Origin: JALZDI01 sp965653225
Lineage (GTDB): Bacteria > Actinomycetota > Actinomycetes > Propionibacteriales > Nocardioidaceae
NCBI GenBank assembly: GCA_965653225.1
Contig: CBFGZI010000014.1
Location: 1-45,760 of the forward strand
Direction: 5' to 3'
Length of the DNA: 45,760 bases
Numbering within the stretch: the first letter of the stretch is position 1; each line of letters begins with the position of its first letter. This document shows, piece by piece, positions 17,546-26,956 of the stretch. The position numbers and the translations under genes are program-made. The notes beneath the pieces are model-generated. The model had not been told where the DNA came from. It saw only the letters and a program-made list of their open reading frames with translations, and ran no database searches.

Positions 17546-18955
17546 TCACCACCTGAACCTCTCGATGTGCACCTGCTCGGCCGGCACGCCAGCCGCCAGG
17601 ACGGAGTCGGCCACTGCTTCTGTCCACGCCTCCGGGCCGCACACGTACACATCACGCGCGGCGATGTCGGGGACCCAGTACCTCAGCGCCGTGACGTCGT
17701 CGACGGTGCCGGCGTAGTCGCCGAGCCAGGAGTGCGCCGACCTGCGCCGGCCGGGGAGCCACAGCACCTGCAGGCCGCGGTCACGGGCGAGCGCGTGCAG
17801 CTCCCGCTCGAACAGCGGTCGGTGGGTGAACCGGTGGAGCAGGATCGCCTCGCCCGGTGCGTAGTCGAGCTCCTCGGCCAGGGCGCGCAGAGGCGCCATG
17901 CCGACACCGGCGCCGATCAGGGCGATGCGTCTCTGGGTGCGGGAGCGGGAGGTGAGCCGGCCGTACGGACCCTCGACCAGGACCGGTGTCCCCGGCTGGA
18001 GCTGCTCGAGCCGGGCGCTGTTGTCGCCGCGCGTCTTCACCGTGATGCGCAGGCTGCGACCGTCCGGGGCCGCGGACAGCGAGTACGGGTTTCCCCGGGT
18101 CCACGCATGCCGGCCCAGGAACCGCCAGCCGAAGAACTGCCCGGCGCGCGCCGGCAGCCGGTGGAGGTGGTGACCGCTCATGTACACCGACACCACGCCG
18201 TCGCCCTCGGGCACCACGGAGGTGACCCGCAGCCGGTGCCTGAGGTTGCGCCACAGCGGGAGCCCGACTCGCCACACCAGCACGGACCCGGCCGCCAGGC
18301 CCCACAGGCTCCACCAGTACACGGTCGCAGCGGTCGAGGAGAGGAACTGCTGTCCGGTCCAGAGCTGGTGCGGCAGTGCCAGCCCGACACCGAGGTAGGC
18401 GTAGAGGTGCAGCAGGTGCCACGACTCGTACCGCAGTCTGCGGCGTGCCGCCCTGATGCTGGTGACCACGGTCATGACCAGGCAGGCGGTACCGGCCACC
18501 GCCAGCAGCATCCCCGGGTAGTCGGTGGTGAGCTGCCAGAAGGTCGCCGGGGTGCTGCCGAGATTGCCGGCCGCGTAGCCCCAGGTGATCAGCACGATGT
18601 GGGCGAGCATGAGGTTGAACGACGTGAAGCCCACGATGCGGTGCGTGCGCAGCAGCTGGTCCTGGCCGAACGCGCGCTCGAGCAGCGGGACGCGGGCGAT
18701 GAGCAGCACCTGGACGAGCAGCAGGTCCGAGGCGAGCAGCCCGGTCAGGCGTCCAGCCGAGGTCAGCCCGCTCTCCCAGGCGCCGAGGCCCTGGACCCCG
18801 CCGCCGGCCACCCACCAGTACGACACCAGCAGCAGGCTCGACCACAACGCCACCGCCGCACCGAGGCGGACGCCGGCGTCGAACCGGGCGTCGCGGTCCA
18901 GCGTGCCGAGAAAGGCTGCGGCGCGGGCCCGTGGCCGGTCGGTGACGGTCGTCAT
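17546..18955 (-). CDS. Ferric-reductase-like transmembrane oxidoreductase (haem b, FAD, NAD(P))
   Basis: 469 aa. The N-terminal half has about six TM helices with His pairs suited to bis-haem ligation (RTHRIVGFTSFNLMLAH and SWHLLHLYAYLGVGLALPH). The C-terminal half is an FNR-like module with a FAD site (NPYSLSAAP), a nucleotide-binding loop (GAGVGMAPLRAL) and the terminal VYVCGPEAWTEAV. It should move electrons from cytosolic NAD(P)H through FAD and haem to the outer face. As first gene of the operon with an FMN-binding protein and ApbE, it is the electron source of a flavinylated extracytosolic electron-transfer chain. The acceptor is unknown. An 11-bp-phased repeat upstream matches the one before the response-regulator gene. 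Confidence 0.92.
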   Translation of the reverse strand: MTTVTDRPRARAAAFLGTLDRDARFDAGVRLGAAVALWSSLLLVSYWWVAGGGVQGLGAWESGLTSAGRLTGLLASDLLLVQVLLIARVPLLERAFGQDQLLRTHRIVGFTSFNLMLAHIVLITWGYAAGNLGSTPATFWQLTTDYPGMLLAVAGTACLVMTVVTSIRAARRRLRYESWHLLHLYAYLGVGLALPHQLWTGQQFLSSTAATVYWWSLWGLAAGSVLVWRVGLPLWRNLRHRLRVTSVVPEGDGVVSVYMSGHHLHRLPARAGQFFGWRFLGRHAWTRGNPYSLSAAPDGRSLRITVKTRGDNSARLEQLQPGTPVLVEGPYGRLTSRSRTQRRIALIGAGVGMAPLRALAEELDYAPGEAILLHRFTHRPLFERELHALARDRGLQVLWLPGRRRSAHSWLGDYAGTVDDVTALRYWVPDIAARDVYVCGPEAWTEAVADSVLAAGVPAEQVHIERFRW

Positions 18956-19082
18956 GACGGCGCCCCGTTCTGCCGGAGCGAGCCACCGTGCCGGTCCGGG
19001 CCGTGGTTCACGGGTCGTGCTCCCTCCCTCGTGCGGACATCTTCATCGTCGGCGCACAACCTGGGGCGGCCACTTGTGCAAC

Positions 19083-19102
19083 CTGTGAACCGGCTGTGGG
19101 AA
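19083..19102 (-). promoter_or_regulatory. Response-regulator-type direct repeat before the redox operon
   Basis: Plus-strand CTGTGAACCGGCTGTGGGAA contains two CTGTG elements 11 bp apart, as OmpR/PhoB regulators prefer. The same arrangement lies at 21367-21384 before the response-regulator gene. It is about 130 bases upstream of the ferric-reductase-like gene, in the 195-base gap after the kinase gene. Confidence 0.6.
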
Positions 19103-19150
19103 CGGCGAGCCCGTGATCGTCGGTGCACCGGCGACCGCGGTGCGCGACTG

Positions 19151-20593
19151 CTAGCGGGGGAGGGTCACCGTGAAGGTGGTGGAGCCGGGCCGCGAACAGA
19201 CGGCGATGTGCCCGCCGTGCGCCTCGGTGATCGCACGGGCCAGGGAGAGCCCGAGACCGACGCCTCCTGCGGCTCTGGTTCGCGCGGAGTCGCCGCGGGT
19301 GAACCGCTCGAACACGGTCTCCTGCACCTGCGGCGGGATCCCGGGGCCGTCGTCGCGGACGGTCAGCTCCGCCGACGACGAGCCCTCCACGACGTGTGCT
19401 CCGACCGTGACCGTCGTTCCCGCGGGGGTGTGCCGGCGGGCGTTGCTCAGCAGGTTGGTGAGCACCTGGTGCAGGCGCAGCTCGTCGCCGGTCACCGTGA
19501 CCGGCTCGTCGGGCAGGTCGAGCGCCCACCGGTGCTCCGGCGCCACCACCCGGGCGTCGGCGACGGACTCGAGGACCATTTTCGTCAGGTCGACCTCTGT
19601 GTGTTCCAGCGGACGGCCGGCGTCCAGGCGTGCCAGCAGCAGCAGGTCCTCGACCAGTGACGACATGCGCGACGCCTCGGTCTCGACCTTGCCCATCGCG
19701 TGCGTGAGCTCGGCCGGCTCGGCCGCCGTACGCCTGCTCAGCTCGGCGTACCCGTGGATCGCGGCCAGCGGGGTCCGCAGCTCGTGGGAGGCGTCGGCGA
19801 CGAACTGCCGTACCTGCTGCTCGCTGCGGTGCCGCGCGTCCAGCGCGTCCTCGATGCGGCCGAGAAGGGTGTTCAGAGCAGCGCCTACCTGCCCGACCTC
19901 GGTGCGTTCGTCGGTGAGCCGGTCCGGGACCCGCGCGGTCATGCCCACCTCGCCGGTCGACAGCGGCAGCCCCGCCACCTCGTGGGCCGTGCCCGCGACC
20001 TCGCGGAGGGGACGCAGCTGACGGCTGACCAGCAGCAGCGCTGCGCCGCCGGCGGCGACGACGCCGAGCAGCACGAACAGCGCCTCCCAGCCGATCAGGC
20101 TGCTCACCGTCTGCTCGACCTCCTCGGTGGGCAGTCCGCTGACGACCCGCGTGCCGCCGGCATCGGTGGCCAGCACCCGGTAGTCGTCCATCCCCGGAAG
20201 GCTCACCGTGTGGGGCTCCCCGTCCACCGGCACGTCCGCCAACATCTTCAGGTTCCGCCCGGACAGCGGCAGCAGCTCGCCCTGCCGCGTGATGACCACG
20301 CCATAAGCCCCGCCCCCGGTGACGTAGGCGGTGACGGTGCCGGAGCCCTGCCCGAACGCGGGGTCGAACCCGTCCGGCGCGGGCAGGTCGCCGTCTGGGA
20401 ACGAGGGTCCGCCGCGCAGCGCACCCACGGCGCGGACGGCGGACTCGTGCACCTCTTCGTCGAGCCTCCCGGTCAGGTAGGAGTGGATCGCGAAGGTCGT
20501 GGCGGCCGCGATCAGCAGGCTGACGAAGGCCATCAGCGCAACCGAGGTCATCACCAGGTGGCCGGTCAGGGAGGCAGGAAGCAGCCTGCGCAT
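19151..20593 (-). CDS. Sensor histidine kinase (OmpR/PhoR-type partner)
   Basis: 480 aa. TM1 (LVMTSVALMAFVSLLIAAA) is followed by an extracytosolic sensor region of about 120 residues, TM2 (LFVLLGVVAAGGAALLL), HAMP, HisKA with phospho-acceptor H270 (ASHELRTPL), and an ATPase domain with N-box (LTNLLSNARRHTP), G1 (DDGPGIP) and G2 (GVGLGLSLA). It starts three bases after the response-regulator stop, so the two are one transcript. The signal is unknown. The architecture resembles the TrcS/TcrY-like kinases of mycobacteria, which is a family-level resemblance only. Confidence 0.93.
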   Translation of the reverse strand: MRRLLPASLTGHLVMTSVALMAFVSLLIAAATTFAIHSYLTGRLDEEVHESAVRAVGALRGGPSFPDGDLPAPDGFDPAFGQGSGTVTAYVTGGGAYGVVITRQGELLPLSGRNLKMLADVPVDGEPHTVSLPGMDDYRVLATDAGGTRVVSGLPTEEVEQTVSSLIGWEALFVLLGVVAAGGAALLLVSRQLRPLREVAGTAHEVAGLPLSTGEVGMTARVPDRLTDERTEVGQVGAALNTLLGRIEDALDARHRSEQQVRQFVADASHELRTPLAAIHGYAELSRRTAAEPAELTHAMGKVETEASRMSSLVEDLLLLARLDAGRPLEHTEVDLTKMVLESVADARVVAPEHRWALDLPDEPVTVTGDELRLHQVLTNLLSNARRHTPAGTTVTVGAHVVEGSSSAELTVRDDGPGIPPQVQETVFERFTRGDSARTRAAGGVGLGLSLARAITEAHGGHIAVCSRPGSTTFTVTLPR

Positions 20594-20596
20594 CGG

Positions 20597-21340
<744 letters not shown>

Positions 21341-21366
21341 CCGGCCGAGACATTCCTAGTAGAAAC

Positions 21367-21384
21367 CTGTGAATCCGCTGTGAA
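21367..21384 (-). promoter_or_regulatory. Response-regulator-type direct repeat before its own gene
   Basis: Plus-strand CTGTGAATCCGCTGTGAA, or TTCACAG-N4-TTCACAG toward the gene, is a perfect 7-bp direct repeat at 11-bp spacing. This is the classical layout for an OmpR-family dimer. The companion site is at 19083-19102. Confidence 0.65.
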
Positions 21385-21423
21385 GGGGCCAGGCAAGACA
21401 GGGCTCTGACCTGCGTAGTCCAC

Positions 21424-22029
21424 TCATCGCTGCGGCTGCGCCGCCCGCTCCGGTGGCCGCGCGACGAGTACCGCCAGTCGGGTGCGGGAGATCCAGGTGT
21501 ACGTGTGGTTCAGCACAGGCCGAGCCAGGTATCCGCCGAGGATGGCGATCAGCGTTCCCTCGATCAGACCGAGCAGGACGTCGGAGGGGTAGTGCGCACC
21601 CACGTAGACCCTGGTGAACGCCATCAGCAGCGCCAGCAGCCAGGCGAACAGGCCGATACGGCGGTTGACCAGGAGCAGCCCGGTGGCGACGGCGGCGACG
21701 ACGACCGCGTGGTCGCTGGGGGCGCTCGGATCGGTGCTTCGGGGTATCAGCACCAGCGCGTGCGGCATGACCGCGTACGGGCGCGGTTCGTTCAACAGGT
21801 GGACGAACAGCTGGTTCACGGCGAGCGCCACCAAGCCGGCGAGGCCCGCCCACCCGGCGCCGACCAGGGAGCGCTGGTCGCGCTGCCACCAGGCGCGGGC
21901 GAACATGACCAGCGCGAGCAGGGCGAACAGGCCCACGCCGTAGGTGGCGAAGGCGATGGCTGGGGCGTGCGCCCAGTCCGTGTGCCGGGCCAGGTCGTTG
22001 ATCAGCCGGTAGTCGTTCCCGTCAGGCAT
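21424..22029 (-). CDS. PAP2-superfamily phosphatase
   Basis: 201 aa with about six TM helices. The three PAP2 motifs are present: NEPRPY (motif 1, partly reduced), PSDH (motif 2) and TRVYVGAHYPSDVLLG (motif 3 with the catalytic His and Asp). Members hydrolyse lipid pyrophosphates or phosphates such as undecaprenyl-PP at the outer face of the membrane. It lies 83 bases upstream of the response-regulator gene on the same strand. A functional link to the two-component system is possible but not shown. Confidence 0.9.
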   Translation of the reverse strand: MPDGNDYRLINDLARHTDWAHAPAIAFATYGVGLFALLALVMFARAWWQRDQRSLVGAGWAGLAGLVALAVNQLFVHLLNEPRPYAVMPHALVLIPRSTDPSAPSDHAVVVAAVATGLLLVNRRIGLFAWLLALLMAFTRVYVGAHYPSDVLLGLIEGTLIAILGGYLARPVLNHTYTWISRTRLAVLVARPPERAAQPQR

Positions 22030-22595
22030 CGGTCACGCGCCCAGTCGGTTGCCGGGACCGCCAGCAGGAAGCATCACTGCCAGAAGCATGAAGGGTCATC
22101 CGGGCAGTGCCTCGCTACTACTCATAGGGTAGTAGATTACAGGAGGTCGCCCGGATCTTGCTCACTAGTGGGTCCCGGCAGCGCACCTGGCGTGGGGCGC
22201 GCTCCCCATGCGCAGGCGGCTCGCGGCCGGGACCGTCTCCCTGCCCGTCAGTGCACTCGGAGTGTGAACTCCGCGCGCTGGTTGCGTTCACCGTTGTATC
22301 CGATGCCGACGACGCGAAGCGGCCGTTCGCCCGCCAGGATTGGGTGACGCCTCGACCCGAGTACCGCAGCGACCAGAGGGTTGATCGGGTGTCGGTGTCT
22401 TCGCCGGGCACGTGGCCGACGACAGGGGAGGCATTGCCGCGACACACCAGATTTGTATGACGATCATACGGGATGCTCATATGCTGGCACGTGGACAAGC
22501 GGTTGTGACGCCTCACCAGATCGTCATACAGTCAGACGACTCACCGGGCGGGCGCTGGCCCGACGACCAACAGCAGGAGCGGGAGGCCGACTTCG
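22030..22595. other. Intergenic region with a dyad at 22115-22135
   Basis: No gene is supported in these 566 bases. A perfect dyad CTACTAC-N7-GTAGTAG lies at 22115-22135, oriented as an operator for the PAP2 gene or for something lost. It is followed by an AGGAGGT ribosome-site-like sequence and a TTG-started open frame (22158-22460) whose product looks non-coding. The last 140 bases hold the GntR-type operators of the catabolic cluster. Confidence 0.4.
22453..22529 (+). promoter_or_regulatory. GntR-type operator and promoter of the catabolic cluster
   Basis: GTATGACGATCATAC (22455-22469) is a dyad with 6-bp arms around CGA, the usual FadR/VanR-subclass GntR layout. A partial copy, ATCGTCATAC, is at 22520-22529. 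A promoter TTGTAT (22453-22458), 18 bp, TCATAT (22477-22482) would have the dyad in its spacer. The regulator's own promoter at 26943 carries the matching GTATGATCGT. Confidence 0.6.
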
Positions 22596-23390
22596 ATGGC
22601 ACCGGGGCAGCACGAGGTCCTCGCGGTCCGCTACGGAACCCGGGCCACCTGTGCCAGCCAGGTGTTCCTGAACTGGTTCCAGTACGGCGAGCCCGACTAC
22701 CCGCTCGACATGGACTACTTCTTCTGGCTCATCCGCGGACGCGACCGCGTGCTCATGGTCGACACCGGGTTCACACCGGAGGTGGGCGCCCGTCGCGGGC
22801 GCACCACCACGGTCGCGCCGCTGGAGGCGCTGCGCCGGCTGGATGTGAGCCCCGCCGACGTGGACACCGTGGTGCTGACACATGGCCACTACGACCACAC
22901 CGGGCACGCGTCGGCGTTCCCGGACGCCGAGGTGGTGATGTCCGGGCGCGAGCTGGACTTCTGGTCCGGGCCCTACGCCCACCGGGCACAGTTCGCCCAC
23001 GCGGCCGAGTGGTCCGACCTCGACCTGTTGGCGCAGCGCGACCAGCGAGGCGACATACGACGGGTGTCGGGGCGTGAGGAGATCGCTCCCGGTGTCGCGG
23101 TCCGTGAGGTGGGCGGCCACACCCCCGGGCAGCTGCTCGTAGAGGTCGACGCAGAGCAGGCGCCGGTGGTGCTCGCCTCCGACTCCGTGCACTACTACGC
23201 CGAGCTGGAGCGCGACCGTCCGTTCGTGGTCGTGGCCGACCTGGAGGCGATGTACGCCGGGTTCGACACGGTCAACGAGCTGGCCTCCGTCCCAGGCGCC
23301 GTCCTGGTCCCCGGGCACGACCCACTGGTCATGCAGAAGTTCGCGCCGGCAGACGAGTCAGCGCCCGATCTCGCGGTGCGGGTCGGCTAG
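22596..23390 (+). CDS. MBL-fold hydrolase, N-acyl homoserine lactonase-like
   Basis: 264 aa. The dinuclear zinc motif HGHYDHTGH gives H96, H98, D100 and H101. Further ligand candidates are the His in VGGHTPGQ and the Asp in ASDSVH, with a C-terminal PGHDP. The size and the FFWLIRGRDRVLMVDTGF opening resemble AiiA/AttM-type lactonases. Such enzymes open lactone rings, here probably a catabolic intermediate rather than a quorum signal. First gene of the cluster, preceded by a GGAGCGGGAGG ribosome site. Confidence 0.85.
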   Translation: MAPGQHEVLAVRYGTRATCASQVFLNWFQYGEPDYPLDMDYFFWLIRGRDRVLMVDTGFTPEVGARRGRTTTVAPLEALRRLDVSPADVDTVVLTHGHYDHTGHASAFPDAEVVMSGRELDFWSGPYAHRAQFAHAAEWSDLDLLAQRDQRGDIRRVSGREEIAPGVAVREVGGHTPGQLLVEVDAEQAPVVLASDSVHYYAELERDRPFVVVADLEAMYAGFDTVNELASVPGAVLVPGHDPLVMQKFAPADESAPDLAVRVG

Positions 23391-23405
23391 CCGGTGGGAG
23401 TGGCG

Positions 23406-24251
23406 ATGGACAGCACCCTTTCGGGACGGACGGCCGTGGTCACCGGCGCCGCGACGGGCATCGGCGAGGCCAGCGCGCGCCTGCTCGCCGACCGCGGCGC
23501 GAACGTGGTGGTGGTGGACCAGAACGGCGAAGGTGCCGCTGAGGTGGCCGAGTCGCTGCCGGGTCAGGCGATCGCGGTTCGCGCCGACGTCGCGGACGAG
23601 GCCGGCATCGAGTCCTACATGGACGCGGCCGTGGACATGTTCGGTCGGGTCGACCTGCACCACCTCAACGCCGGCATCGTCGGACCCTTCGACCCGCTGC
23701 CACAGGTCCGCATCGAGGACTTCGACCGTGTGGTGGCGGTCAACCTCCGCGGCACATTCCTCGGGGTACGCGCCGCGTTCCGGCAGTACCTGCGACAGGA
23801 CGGGGGAGGGGCGATCGTCGTCACCGCCTCAATCGCCAGTCTGCGCGGCAGCCACGACCTGATGGCGTACCAGGCCTCCAAGCACGGCGTGCTGGGTGTG
23901 GTGCGTGGAGCGGCCATGTACGGCGGGCCGATGAACGTGCGCGTCAACGCCGTCGCGCCCGGTCTGGTGCCGACAGCCCTGTTCGCCTCGTCCGGCGACG
24001 CGGCCGGCGCGGGCACCGACATGGAGCAGCGGGGCCGGACCGTGCCGCAGCGGCGCACCGGCACACCGCAGGAGGTGGCGCAGGTCGCGGGTTTCCTGCT
24101 CAGCGACGAGGCCGCCTACGTCAACGGCGAGGTGGTGTCGGTGGACGGCGGAGCGGCCTGGGTCAACAGCGTGCGCCCCGCCGGCGGCGCCGGCCGATGG
24201 GACCCCAGCGAGATCGACGACAGCATCCGCGCACAGCCGGAGGAACGATGA
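23406..24251 (+). CDS. SDR family NAD(P)-dependent oxidoreductase
   Basis: 281 aa from the ATG at 23406, with GGTGGGAG just before it. Cofactor loop TGAATGIG and catalytic S142, Y155 and K159 are all in place (YQASK), with the NAG motif as LNAG. The acidic residue after beta2 (VVVVDQNG) favours NAD over NADP. It is a classical SDR that oxidises or reduces a secondary alcohol. The extended C-terminus (about 25 residues after the usual DGG end) is slightly long. Its stop overlaps the next start (ATGA). Confidence 0.9.
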   Translation: MDSTLSGRTAVVTGAATGIGEASARLLADRGANVVVVDQNGEGAAEVAESLPGQAIAVRADVADEAGIESYMDAAVDMFGRVDLHHLNAGIVGPFDPLPQVRIEDFDRVVAVNLRGTFLGVRAAFRQYLRQDGGGAIVVTASIASLRGSHDLMAYQASKHGVLGVVRGAAMYGGPMNVRVNAVAPGLVPTALFASSGDAAGAGTDMEQRGRTVPQRRTGTPQEVAQVAGFLLSDEAAYVNGEVVSVDGGAAWVNSVRPAGGAGRWDPSEIDDSIRAQPEER

Positions 24252-25174
24252 GTGTGCAAACCGTGGGCATGGTCGGCCTGGGCAACATGGGCGGCCGCAT
24301 CACCAGACGCCTGACGGAGGCAGGCCTGCGAGTCGTCGGCTACGACACCCGCGCTGAAGCCGCGGAGCAGGCGGGCGCGGTGCCGGCCGGCTCACTGCGT
24401 GAGCTGTCCGAGCAGTGCGACGTCGTGCTCCTGTCGCTGCCTGACAGCAACGTGGTCGAAGCGGTGACCCTCGGCGACGACGGCCTGCTCGCGCACTGCC
24501 GCCCAGGGCAGGTCATCGTCGACCTGAGCACGGCCTCGCCCGCCTCCAGCCGACGGCTGCACGAGATGTTCTCCGAACGCAAGGTCGTGTTCCTCGACGC
24601 CGGCATCTCCGGCGGGGCCGCGGCCGCCGACAAGGGCACGCTCACGCTCATGGTGGGCGGCCCCGAGGACGCGCTCGCAGACGTCCGCCCCGTTCTGGAG
24701 CCGTTCAGCGCGAAGGTGTTCCACATGGGCGGGTCCGGCAGCGGGCACACCACCAAGCTGCTCAACAACTTCCTCAACGCGGTCAGCCTGTCCTCGACCG
24801 CGGAGGTCATGGTCGCCGCCAAGCGGGCCGGGCTGGACCTGCACGTGCTGCTCGATGTGCTCAACGCCAGTAGCGGCGTCAACTTCGCGACCCTGAACCG
24901 GTTCCCCCACATCGTCGACGGCGACTACCTCGAGGGAGGTCTCACCGGACGGCTGATGATGAAGGACGTCGTCCTGTACGTGGAGCACCTGCACGAGCTG
25001 GGCGTGCCGTCACTCAACGCCTCGGCACCGATGGCGGCGTTCGGTCTGGGCGAGTCCCTGGGCTACGCCGACAGCATCAGCAACCGCGTCGTGGACGCGA
25101 TCGGTGACGTCGCAGGAGGCGTGCGGCTGCACGCCGACACAGAACGGACAGAGCAGAAGGGACACCAGGCATGA
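24248..25174 (+). CDS. NAD(P)-dependent beta-hydroxyacid dehydrogenase (3-HIBDH family)
   Basis: 308 aa. The N-terminal Rossmann fold has GMVGLGNMGGRI, and the substrate loop is DAGISGGAAAADKGTLT (usually DAPVSGG). The catalytic K170 lies in HTTKLLNN. Members oxidise 3-hydroxyisobutyrate, tartronate semialdehyde and similar short hydroxyacids. It is coupled on both sides by ATGA overlaps, and is one of two such enzymes in the cluster. Confidence 0.9.
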   Translation: MSVQTVGMVGLGNMGGRITRRLTEAGLRVVGYDTRAEAAEQAGAVPAGSLRELSEQCDVVLLSLPDSNVVEAVTLGDDGLLAHCRPGQVIVDLSTASPASSRRLHEMFSERKVVFLDAGISGGAAAADKGTLTLMVGGPEDALADVRPVLEPFSAKVFHMGGSGSGHTTKLLNNFLNAVSLSSTAEVMVAAKRAGLDLHVLLDVLNASSGVNFATLNRFPHIVDGDYLEGGLTGRLMMKDVVLYVEHLHELGVPSLNASAPMAAFGLGESLGYADSISNRVVDAIGDVAGGVRLHADTERTEQKGHQA

Positions 25175-25581
25175 AGATCGCGCGCAGTCGTGCGGACGGA
25201 GCAACCTCGGCCCAACGCAGCGACACCTTCGTCGGCGAGGTCTGGTCCGACCCGGTGCTGTCGAGCACCGACGGTGTCGCCGTGAACTCCATCTTCTTCG
25301 CGCCCGGCGCGCGCACGAACTGGCACTACCACGAGAACGGCCAGCTGCTGCAGGTCACCGCGGGCTCGGGCTGGGTCTGCACTCACGGCGACAGCCCGCA
25401 ACCGCTCGCCGCCGGCGACACGGTCTGGGTACCAGCCGGCGAGCTGCACTGGCACGGCGCGGGTCCCAGCAGCTTCATGACGCACACGGCGACCTCGCTC
25501 GGCACGACGCAGTGGCAGGAACCGGTGTCGGACGAGGACTACCAAGCGGGGCACGGCCCCGGCGGAGGAAGCCATGACTGA
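25171..25581 (+). CDS. Small cupin-domain protein
   Basis: 136 aa, a single cupin. Motif 1 reads FAPGARTNWHYHENGQLL: the two metal His are there, but the usual Glu position is Gln. Motif 2 is PAGELHWHGA with its His. It could be an isomerase, a decarboxylase helper or a dioxygenase. Small cupins of this type are often encoded beside CMD proteins, as here, where it overlaps the CMD gene by eight bases. Confidence 0.85.
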   Translation: MKIARSRADGATSAQRSDTFVGEVWSDPVLSSTDGVAVNSIFFAPGARTNWHYHENGQLLQVTAGSGWVCTHGDSPQPLAAGDTVWVPAGELHWHGAGPSSFMTHTATSLGTTQWQEPVSDEDYQAGHGPGGGSHD

Positions 25582-25996
25582 CAGGTCCGGCGAGGGGCCG
25601 CAGCGGTCAGCGTCGTTCGAGCAGGGCCTGCAGGTGCGCAAGCAGGTGCTCGGCGACAGCCACGTGGAGCGGTCGCTGTCGCGGATGACCGACTTCAGCG
25701 AGCCGGTGCAGCGAATGGTCACCGAGCACTGCTGGGGCGACATCTGGACCCGCGACGGGCTCGACCGTCGTACGCGCAGCCTCATCAACCTCGGCATGCT
25801 CACGGCGATGAACCGGATGCACGAGTTCGCCGTGCACGTACGGGGAGCGGTGCGCAACGGCTGCACCGAGCAGGAGATCCAGGAGGTCCTGCTGCAGGCC
25901 GCGGTCTACTGCGGCGCGCCGGCCGCGCTGGAGTCGTTCCGGGTGGCCGAGTCGGTGCTGGAGGAGCTCGGCGAGTCGGACCGAGAGGCGTCCTAG
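25574..25996 (+). CDS. Carboxymuconolactone decarboxylase family protein
   Basis: 140 aa. The CMD core is clear: WGDIWTRDGLDRRTRSLINL, then EFAVHVRGAVRNG with the active-site His, and LLQAAVYCGAPAALESF. It resembles PcaC more than the AhpD type, as the CxxC of AhpD is absent. Its likely role is decarboxylation or isomerisation of a lactone intermediate. It is translated in an overlapping chain with the cupin. Confidence 0.88.
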   Translation: MTDRSGEGPQRSASFEQGLQVRKQVLGDSHVERSLSRMTDFSEPVQRMVTEHCWGDIWTRDGLDRRTRSLINLGMLTAMNRMHEFAVHVRGAVRNGCTEQEIQEVLLQAAVYCGAPAALESFRVAESVLEELGESDREAS

Positions 25997-26000
25997 CGTC

Positions 26001-26948
26001 ATGCAGGTGCACGAAGACCAGGTCGCGGACGGGCCCGGGTCGGGGGTCGTGCTCGGGATGGTCGGGGCCGGCAACATGGGCTACCCGATGGCATCGCGGC
26101 TCATCGACGCCGGCTACACGGTCCGCTGCTATGACTCCGACGCCAGTGCCCTGCGGCGGGTCGCCGACCGCGGGGCGCAACCGGCCGATGCGCCGGCGCA
26201 GGTGGTCGGCGGCGCGAACGCGGTGCTGCTCTCGCTGCCCAGCTCCGACGTCGTGGAGGACGTACTGCTCAACGGCGGCCTCGCCGATGCTGCGGCACCG
26301 GGCACCGTGCTCGTCGACATGGGATCCTCTCGGCCGTCGTCGACCCGAATGCTCGGTCAGCGCCTGGCCCCCCGGCACGTCGGCTACGTCGACGCACCGG
26401 TGTCGGGCGGCGTCGCCGGCGCGGAGGCCGGCCGGCTGACCATCATGGTGGGTGGGCCGGACTGGGCCGTGGCCACGGTCCGGCCTGTGCTGGAGATGCT
26501 CGGGTCCAAGGTGCTGCATGTAGGTGACGTCGGGGCCGGTCACGCGCTGAAAGCGCTGAACAACCTGCTTTCGGCGACGCACCTGCTGGCCACCTCCGAG
26601 GCGATGCGGATCGGCGAGGCCTTCGGCCTGAACGCGGAGAACATGCTGGCCGCGCTCAACTCCTCCAGCGGGCGAAGTGGCTCCACCGAGGTGAAGTGGC
26701 CCGACTACGTGCTGCCGGGCAGCTACGACTCCGGCTTCGGACTGCGCCTGATGGTCAAGGACATGAAGATCGCGGTGGAGCTCGCCTCCGACACCGGTCG
26801 ATCGGCCGCCCTCGCCCGGGCCGCGCTCGGTCTGTGGGACGAGGCTGCGCGCAGCCTCCCCGCCGACGCCGACCACACCGAGATCGTGCGCTGGCTCGAC
26901 CAGCTCAACACCGACGATGCCCAGGTGTCTGACCGTCATTCGGTATGA
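26001..26948 (+). CDS. Second beta-hydroxyacid dehydrogenase (3-HIBDH family)
   Basis: 315 aa with a GMVGAGNMGYPMASRL Rossmann motif, the canonical substrate loop DAPVSGGVAGAEAGRLT and catalytic K184 (HALKALNN). It is paralogous to the enzyme at 24248 but closer to the family consensus. Its last codons contain the -10 element and operator-like sequence of the following GntR gene, so the regulator has its own promoter inside this gene's end. Confidence 0.9.
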   Translation: MQVHEDQVADGPGSGVVLGMVGAGNMGYPMASRLIDAGYTVRCYDSDASALRRVADRGAQPADAPAQVVGGANAVLLSLPSSDVVEDVLLNGGLADAAAPGTVLVDMGSSRPSSTRMLGQRLAPRHVGYVDAPVSGGVAGAEAGRLTIMVGGPDWAVATVRPVLEMLGSKVLHVGDVGAGHALKALNNLLSATHLLATSEAMRIGEAFGLNAENMLAALNSSSGRSGSTEVKWPDYVLPGSYDSGFGLRLMVKDMKIAVELASDTGRSAALARAALGLWDEAARSLPADADHTEIVRWLDQLNTDDAQVSDRHSV

Positions 26949-26956
26949 TCGTGTCG
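26943..26956 (+). promoter_or_regulatory. Leaderless GntR promoter with operator half
   Basis: GTATGATCGT (26943-26952) matches ten bases of the reverse of the 22455 dyad and contains the -10 hexamer TATGAT. Seven bases further is the GTG of the regulator, with no ribosome site, so the mRNA is probably leaderless and autoregulated. No clear -35 is visible. Confidence 0.5.

Noticed and set aside
17510..19660. Very long plus-strand open frame (716 codons) across the redox operon and kinase gene
   Set aside because: It is antisense to four well-supported genes and has low-complexity Gln/Gly/Arg/Pro composition, so it is a shadow frame.
22158..22460. Plus-strand frame starting TTG after AGGAGGT
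   Set aside because: The ribosome site is good, but the product is Arg/Ser/Pro-rich with no homology I recognise, and codon bias is not gene-like. Kept only as a note in the intergenic entry.
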